Part shown: positions 59,889 through 64,000 of the stretch, piece by piece
How the letters are laid out: every line of letters starts with the position of its first letter
Position numbering within the stretch: the stretch's first letter is position 1
Assembly: GCA_903772945.1 (NCBI GenBank)
Contig: CAICTM010000450.1
Span: 1 to 64,000, forward strand
Source: Seminavis robusta
Lineage: Eukaryota; Bacillariophyta; Bacillariophyceae; Naviculales; Naviculaceae
Direction: 5' to 3'
DNA: 64,000 nucleotides
Position numbers and translations under genes: made by a program
Notes under the pieces: model-generated
The model's input: the letters and a program-made list of their open reading frames with translations, nothing else
Databases searched by the model: none
Told to the model about the DNA's origin: nothing

Positions 59889-61964
59889 ATGGGAGATAAC
59901 GGGAAGGAAGCAGAGAAATCGGCATCTGCCATTCAGCAGGGAGGAACACTAGCAACAGCCAAGGCCACGGGGTCATCCAAAAATGAAACCGGCATTCCAG
60001 GAAACCAAGGTGACAAAGCCTCAGAACATAATTTATCTGAATTTATGGGAGGTGGAATGAAGGAAAATGAGCAAAAATTGACCGAGAAACCAGCTGAGGA
60101 GGGAGCCAAGAAGCCAGCAGCAGTGAAAGCAGCAGCAGCATTTGTGCCTGGTATGATGATGCCTACCGAAGAAGAAATGAAACGCTGGGCAGAAGCAAAA
60201 GCAAGAAAAGAATTTGCCATGGGAACCAAAGGCCCTGATGAAGGTTTCACTGAAGTCCGGGGTCGCAAAAGCAAAGAAGGAAAATCGAGTGGAGTCTCAT
60301 TTCCTGAAGAAGACAGACAGTACCGAACTGGAGTCATCATGCTCAGATTTGGCAAGAAAGACGAATGTGCCTTGAGTCCACAGGACCTTCCAAGCATGTT
60401 CAAAATCATAGCCTCCATCGACCCAAAAGCAATCATCCTGCCACACAACAATGACGAAAAGAATGGAATTGGAGTCTCAGCCCTTGCCAATAAGAAAACA
60501 GACTTCCTCAAGAAACACCTGGACGTAAAAGCCACAGACTGGGAACGTCGGGAAAACAACAAACAAAAGTTAGCATTCAGCTTCTACATTGCATCGGACA
60601 AGATTACCCCAGACCTCAAAGCACTCAGAGAGCACAACCTGTTTTCGCAGTTCCTAAAGGAAGGCAAATTCATCATGGCCACACACCAGCTCAATGAGTC
60701 CAACACAAAAGTTCTCGGATGGTTTCAGGGCAAGTCGGCAAAACACACATGGAGAAACGACTTAAGCGAGAGATTTGCGGCGCATCTAAACATTCACCTG
60801 ATGGGGGAAACAACCGACACGATGAAAGTGCAACTCAAAGTCATGAATATCAAACATGCTGATATAGGATCAACAGTTGTTGCGGCAGTTGTGGGCCAAG
60901 CAGACTATTCTGCAGCACTCGGTTGCTTGAAAAAGAATCCATACAAAGAAGTGGACTTCATTCCATTCGAACTCAAAAAGAAAACCAAACATTTTGCAAA
61001 AGAGTTGGAGTTACACAATATCATTGTCAACTCAGGAGGAGCAGTCAAAATCACACAAGCCAACAGAGACTTCATTGAAGGTCTGCGCCAGGCAAGACTC
61101 ACAGATTTTAATTTGAAACACAAGGTCATCGACATTGCTGCAACAAGTCACACAAGTGAATCGGGAACTTATTACGTGCAGTGCCTCCGAAATGACAAGG
61201 AGATAGTCCACAAAGCAACTGAGACATTCCTAAACTTGAGAACGATTACGGATCCACAGGCACCAATTCCCAAATTGACACCACTCCAACGCTGGGACGA
61301 TGCAACAATTTACCCCAATAGCACTGCCAACTCTGAGGAATATGATATCAAAAGCAAATACAAACATTTGTTAGCAGATGACACCACAACCACTGGCAGA
61401 TCCAGCATTGCTAGCAACCAGATGGCGCGTTCCCTACCAACAACTATTGATGCCCAAAAACCATCATTTGCGGAAGCATTAGTAGCCAACCTCAACAACC
61501 CACAACAGCAGGATGCATCATCCATAGCCACATCCCAACTCAGTTCACCTGGGAACACAGTCAAGACGCAACGAGAAGAGGAGCTTGAAGATGAAAACGC
61601 AGATCTCAAAATGAAAGTCCACAACCTAACATATGACAAAGAAGCTCTGACTCACACTCTAGAAACCATGCAGAGTCAAATTGACCAACTCACAGCAGCA
61701 GTCACAGCACTCTCAGATCAAGTATTGAAAAGCCCAGCCAGAAAGAAGCAAGATAGCAAAGGCACTCCGATAGGGAAGGATGCAAGTCCAGACATTAGAA
61801 TGGGGACCCCAGGAAACTATGCCAAGGCAGTGCCATCCAAACATACTACCCAAGGATCACCGATGCAAGATTCTGAATTGACAATATTAGCACACAATCT
61901 CAACTCCAAGTTCAATGATCAAGGTGAAGCCTCAAGCAAGGGTGAAACCCATCCATCATGTTAG
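59889..61964 (+). CDS. Retrotransposon ORF1 protein
   Basis: From the ATG at 59889 (MGDNGKEAEK) the frame gives 691 residues. The first 130 are Lys/Glu/Ala-rich, with MPTEEEMKRWAEAKARKEFA. A folded part covers about 150–480 (RTGVIMLRFGKKDECALS, IASIDPKAIILPHN, GWFQGKSAKHTWRND, VDFIPFELKKKTKHFAKELE). A heptad-like coiled coil lies near 580–630 (REEELEDENADLKMKVHNL, LETMQSQIDQLTAAVTAL). A coiled coil in ORF1 fits the trimer-forming RNA-binding proteins of LINE elements, but here the coil is C-terminal and I see no zinc knuckle or RRM. The frame is intact. The stop TAG overlaps the ORF2 start in ATGTTAG. Confidence 0.65.
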   Translation: MGDNGKEAEKSASAIQQGGTLATAKATGSSKNETGIPGNQGDKASEHNLSEFMGGGMKENEQKLTEKPAEEGAKKPAAVKAAAAFVPGMMMPTEEEMKRWAEAKARKEFAMGTKGPDEGFTEVRGRKSKEGKSSGVSFPEEDRQYRTGVIMLRFGKKDECALSPQDLPSMFKIIASIDPKAIILPHNNDEKNGIGVSALANKKTDFLKKHLDVKATDWERRENNKQKLAFSFYIASDKITPDLKALREHNLFSQFLKEGKFIMATHQLNESNTKVLGWFQGKSAKHTWRNDLSERFAAHLNIHLMGETTDTMKVQLKVMNIKHADIGSTVVAAVVGQADYSAALGCLKKNPYKEVDFIPFELKKKTKHFAKELELHNIIVNSGGAVKITQANRDFIEGLRQARLTDFNLKHKVIDIAATSHTSESGTYYVQCLRNDKEIVHKATETFLNLRTITDPQAPIPKLTPLQRWDDATIYPNSTANSEEYDIKSKYKHLLADDTTTTGRSSIASNQMARSLPTTIDAQKPSFAEALVANLNNPQQQDASSIATSQLSSPGNTVKTQREEELEDENADLKMKVHNLTYDKEALTHTLETMQSQIDQLTAAVTALSDQVLKSPARKKQDSKGTPIGKDASPDIRMGTPGNYAKAVPSKHTTQGSPMQDSELTILAHNLNSKFNDQGEASSKGETHPSC

Positions 61965-62686
61965 ACAATGACATCAGATGGATCCAAAAGAATGAACCCA
62001 TTGGAGATGACATGAATCTCCCCAAGGACCCAACTCACACAAGAATTCATGTCCAAAATAATAGCAATCCCAACCTCAGGAAGAAAGGAACTTGGTTCTC
62101 CAACTGCTATCACTACAAGAGCATGGAAGTAGATCTTGCCATGGGCAGTGAATTAGGAGCAGACACCACCAAGAAAGCAGCAGTGCACAGACTCCATCAA
62201 AGTGCCAGAGAAGTTTTTGGAAGGGACGAATACAGACTTAAGGCATCTTCAACTCCAATTGAGTCAGCAACATTGGTAAAACCAGGTGGAGTTTTCATCA
62301 TGGCAATTGGCAGAATTAGAGGAGCAGTGTTAGAAATGGGAGAGGACAAGTTTGGCAGATGGGTATTTGCGAAATTCAGAAAGCCTGGAATGTCACCAAT
62401 CACAGTGATATCAACATACCAAGTTGTTAAGGGCAACCCCACAGGAGCCAGTGTTGGCGAGACGACATACAAAAAGCAATTGCACAGCTGCTACATCAGA
62501 GATGGCAGACATGCACCTCACAAACTGCGGCACCATCACAGCAGGGACTTGATTCAGTTTGTGAAATCTTGCCAACTCCAAGGGGAGCTAGTAGTTGTGG
62601 GAGGAGACCTCAATGAGACATGGGGAGAGAGTCCAGATGGAATGACCAAACTCTGCAGTGAGTGTCAACTGGTAGACCCGTCATGA
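61958..62686 (+). pseudogene. Retrotransposon ORF2, endonuclease part (frame ends early)
   Basis: The ATG at 61958 overlaps the ORF1 stop by seven bases. The 242 codons encode most of an exonuclease-endonuclease-phosphatase domain: RIHVQNNSNPN, AMGSELGADT (catalytic Glu), a central strand ISTYQVVKG and VVVGGDLNETWGE (Asp and Asn). The frame stops at TGA 62684–62686 after LVDPS, where a Trp codon would be expected. Continuation of the same domain, including its final SDHRG, is in the next frame starting 62683. This fits loss of one G, turning TGG into TG. Confidence 0.75.
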
Positions 62687-64000
62687 ACAAACATCAAACT
62701 GCACACTTCTCCACCTATATTAGAAGCAACAACACACTTGATTACATCCTTGTTGATCCGCAACTCCTCCCAGCAGTTCAAAACTGTGGATATCAGCCCT
62801 TCAAAATTCACATCTTGAGTGATCACAGGGGACTCTTCCTTGATGTCGACACAAAAGCCTTTTTCGGTTCCAAAATCAATACTCTAGCCCCTATGCCCAT
62901 CAGAGATCTTTCCACCAAGACCAAGCTGCACCAAATCCCAGAATACTTTTATATGAAAGACAAACACTTACTTGATCACCGATGGCGCAACAAACTCCCA
63001 ACACTGAGGGGAGCCATGAACATCCACCAACCCAACCACCATCTAGCAGAAGACCTGTACAACAGACTGGTCAGCTCAAGCAGCTATGGGGGGAGCAGAG
63101 TCAAAACCTACGCGCCAGCCCCTTACAGCCCAGAATTGGCTAGACTCAGAAACATCCACACAATACTGAAACTGGCAGTCAGTCAATTCAACAGCCAATA
63201 TGACTTGGAGAATAACATAGAAACATATAGATCTCAATTGGGCTCAATCGGCTTCACTCTCCCAGCTACCAAACGAGAGTGCCAAAAGAAACTGAAACAA
63301 ATTGACAAGCAATTCAAAGCAGCAGTGAAAGAGGAAATCAGAACCAAGAAGCTGCGTAGAGCTCACCAACAGCGCATGATCCAACAACATGAAGCCAAAG
63401 GCAATTCGAAAGCAGCCAAGAGGATTCGGGGAATGCGAAGAGCAGAGAAAGTCTCCAATGTCTTCCGAAAAATTGACAACATCCGGAATCCAGAAAAGCA
63501 AGGAGGGCTGTCGTACCTATTAGTACCAGAGGACCCAGCAGAAGATCCCAAAACATGTCAGAACTGGAAACGGGAGGATGCTCCGGAGGTAATTGAAGCC
63601 CTACTGGAAGAGAGAAACAGGAAACACTTTGGTCAGTCCAAAGATTGCAACCTCACAAGTCCCCCGACGGATTTCACAATGAAATTTGAAGGGGCATGCC
63701 ACACAGCAGAAGCCATTCTAGATGGCACCATTGGCACAGATGGAATGGATGAAATGACAAAAATTTTCATGGAATCACTGCAATATGTGACAGAGCCAGA
63801 CTCCATCAAGGCCCCAATCGATCCTGAAGAGTACAAAGCAAAAATCAAAGCTTGGGACGAGAAAACTTCAACATCACCAGGCTCCAACATGCATTTGGGC
63901 CACTTGAAAGCCTATTTTGTTGATTTGCAAGACCTGGATCTGACAAAAGAGGAGATCGAAGAAATCGATGAGATTAGACAAGCCATCTTCGAAGGACACA
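62683..64000 (+). pseudogene. Retrotransposon ORF2, endonuclease end and start of reverse transcriptase
   Basis: Open from an ATG at 62683 to the window end (439 codons, no stop). It begins HQTAHFSTYIRSNNTLDYIL, then has HILSDHRGLFLDV, the catalytic SDH of the endonuclease. A long basic helical linker follows (IDKQFKAAVKEEIRTKKLRR, AKRIRGMRRAEKV). At about 63860–63920 it reads EKTSTSPGSNMHLGHLKAYF, resembling the start of non-LTR reverse transcriptases (K-xSPGxxxxHxGH-K). The polymerase core lies beyond the window. Together with 61958–62686 it makes one ORF2 broken by a single small deletion. Confidence 0.75.

Larger units (their letters stand above)
59889..64000 (+). mobile_element. Non-LTR (LINE-type) retrotransposon, 3' part outside the window
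   Basis: Two consecutive reading frames on the plus strand, ORF1 and an ORF2 with an apurinic-endonuclease-like domain followed by the beginning of a reverse transcriptase, define a LINE-like element. It is cut by the window end before the RT active site. Codon choice is A-rich compared with the host genes nearby. Confidence 0.8.

Noticed and set aside
1-64000. CRISPR array or bacterial operon structure
   Set aside because: No regularly spaced identical repeats were seen, genes have spliceosomal introns, and there is no ribosome-binding-site pattern.

Overview
The window looks like nuclear DNA of a microalga, most likely a pennate diatom. Genes carry few, short GT–AG introns with GTAAGT-type donors. 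Gene families include LRR membrane proteins without a kinase, CRAL-TRIO, a SETD-like methyltransferase and PUB-UBX. Intergenic DNA is full of the palindromic words GGTACC/GTAC and GCTAGC/CTAG. Seminavis robusta-type genomes are a plausible source, but that is inference; the sequence alone cannot name the species.

Layout. 1–1218: a broken element gene in two divergent pieces, a recombinase-like part on minus and a GCR1_C-type DNA-binding part on plus. 1219–12266: gene-poor DNA with three members of a small, apparently undescribed protein family (3267–3614, 7375–7683, 9579–9905, all minus) and an intact 5S rRNA gene (6565–6682, plus). 12267–17149: two tandem multipass membrane protein paralogues, each with a short second exon recovered here by comparing the copies. 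18280–18622: sulfotransferase-like relic. 18986–19891: CRAL-TRIO protein. 21606–21707: foldback hairpin. 21831–23816: flavin monooxygenase with one intron.

25543–37047 is the most unusual part. A large SF2 helicase-like ATPase (minus) and a cytosine-C5 DNA methyltransferase (plus) stand head to head across about 630 bp. This resembles a prokaryotic modification/helicase pair more than a standard eukaryotic DNMT. The methyltransferase is interrupted near its 3' end by a Ty1/copia element (30704–36981; identical 140-bp LTRs, 5-bp target duplication GTTGG). All catalytic motifs lie before the insertion, and the LTR supplies a new 28-residue tail and stop codon; the displaced native end survives at 36987–37047.

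37228–54005: three related LRR single-pass membrane genes (one pseudogene, minus; one intact, minus; one plus with a GC–AG intron), a 1457-residue acidic/ubiquitin-like/LRR protein that ends 13 bp from the intact LRR gene, a small membrane protein with a decayed tandem fragment, and a small hypothetical gene. 55453–56010: MITE-like element. 56198–59002: SET-domain protein convergent with a PUB-UBX protein. 59889–64000: a non-LTR retrotransposon with ORF1, an endonuclease and the start of a reverse transcriptase, ORF2 being split by an apparent one-base deletion; it runs off the window.
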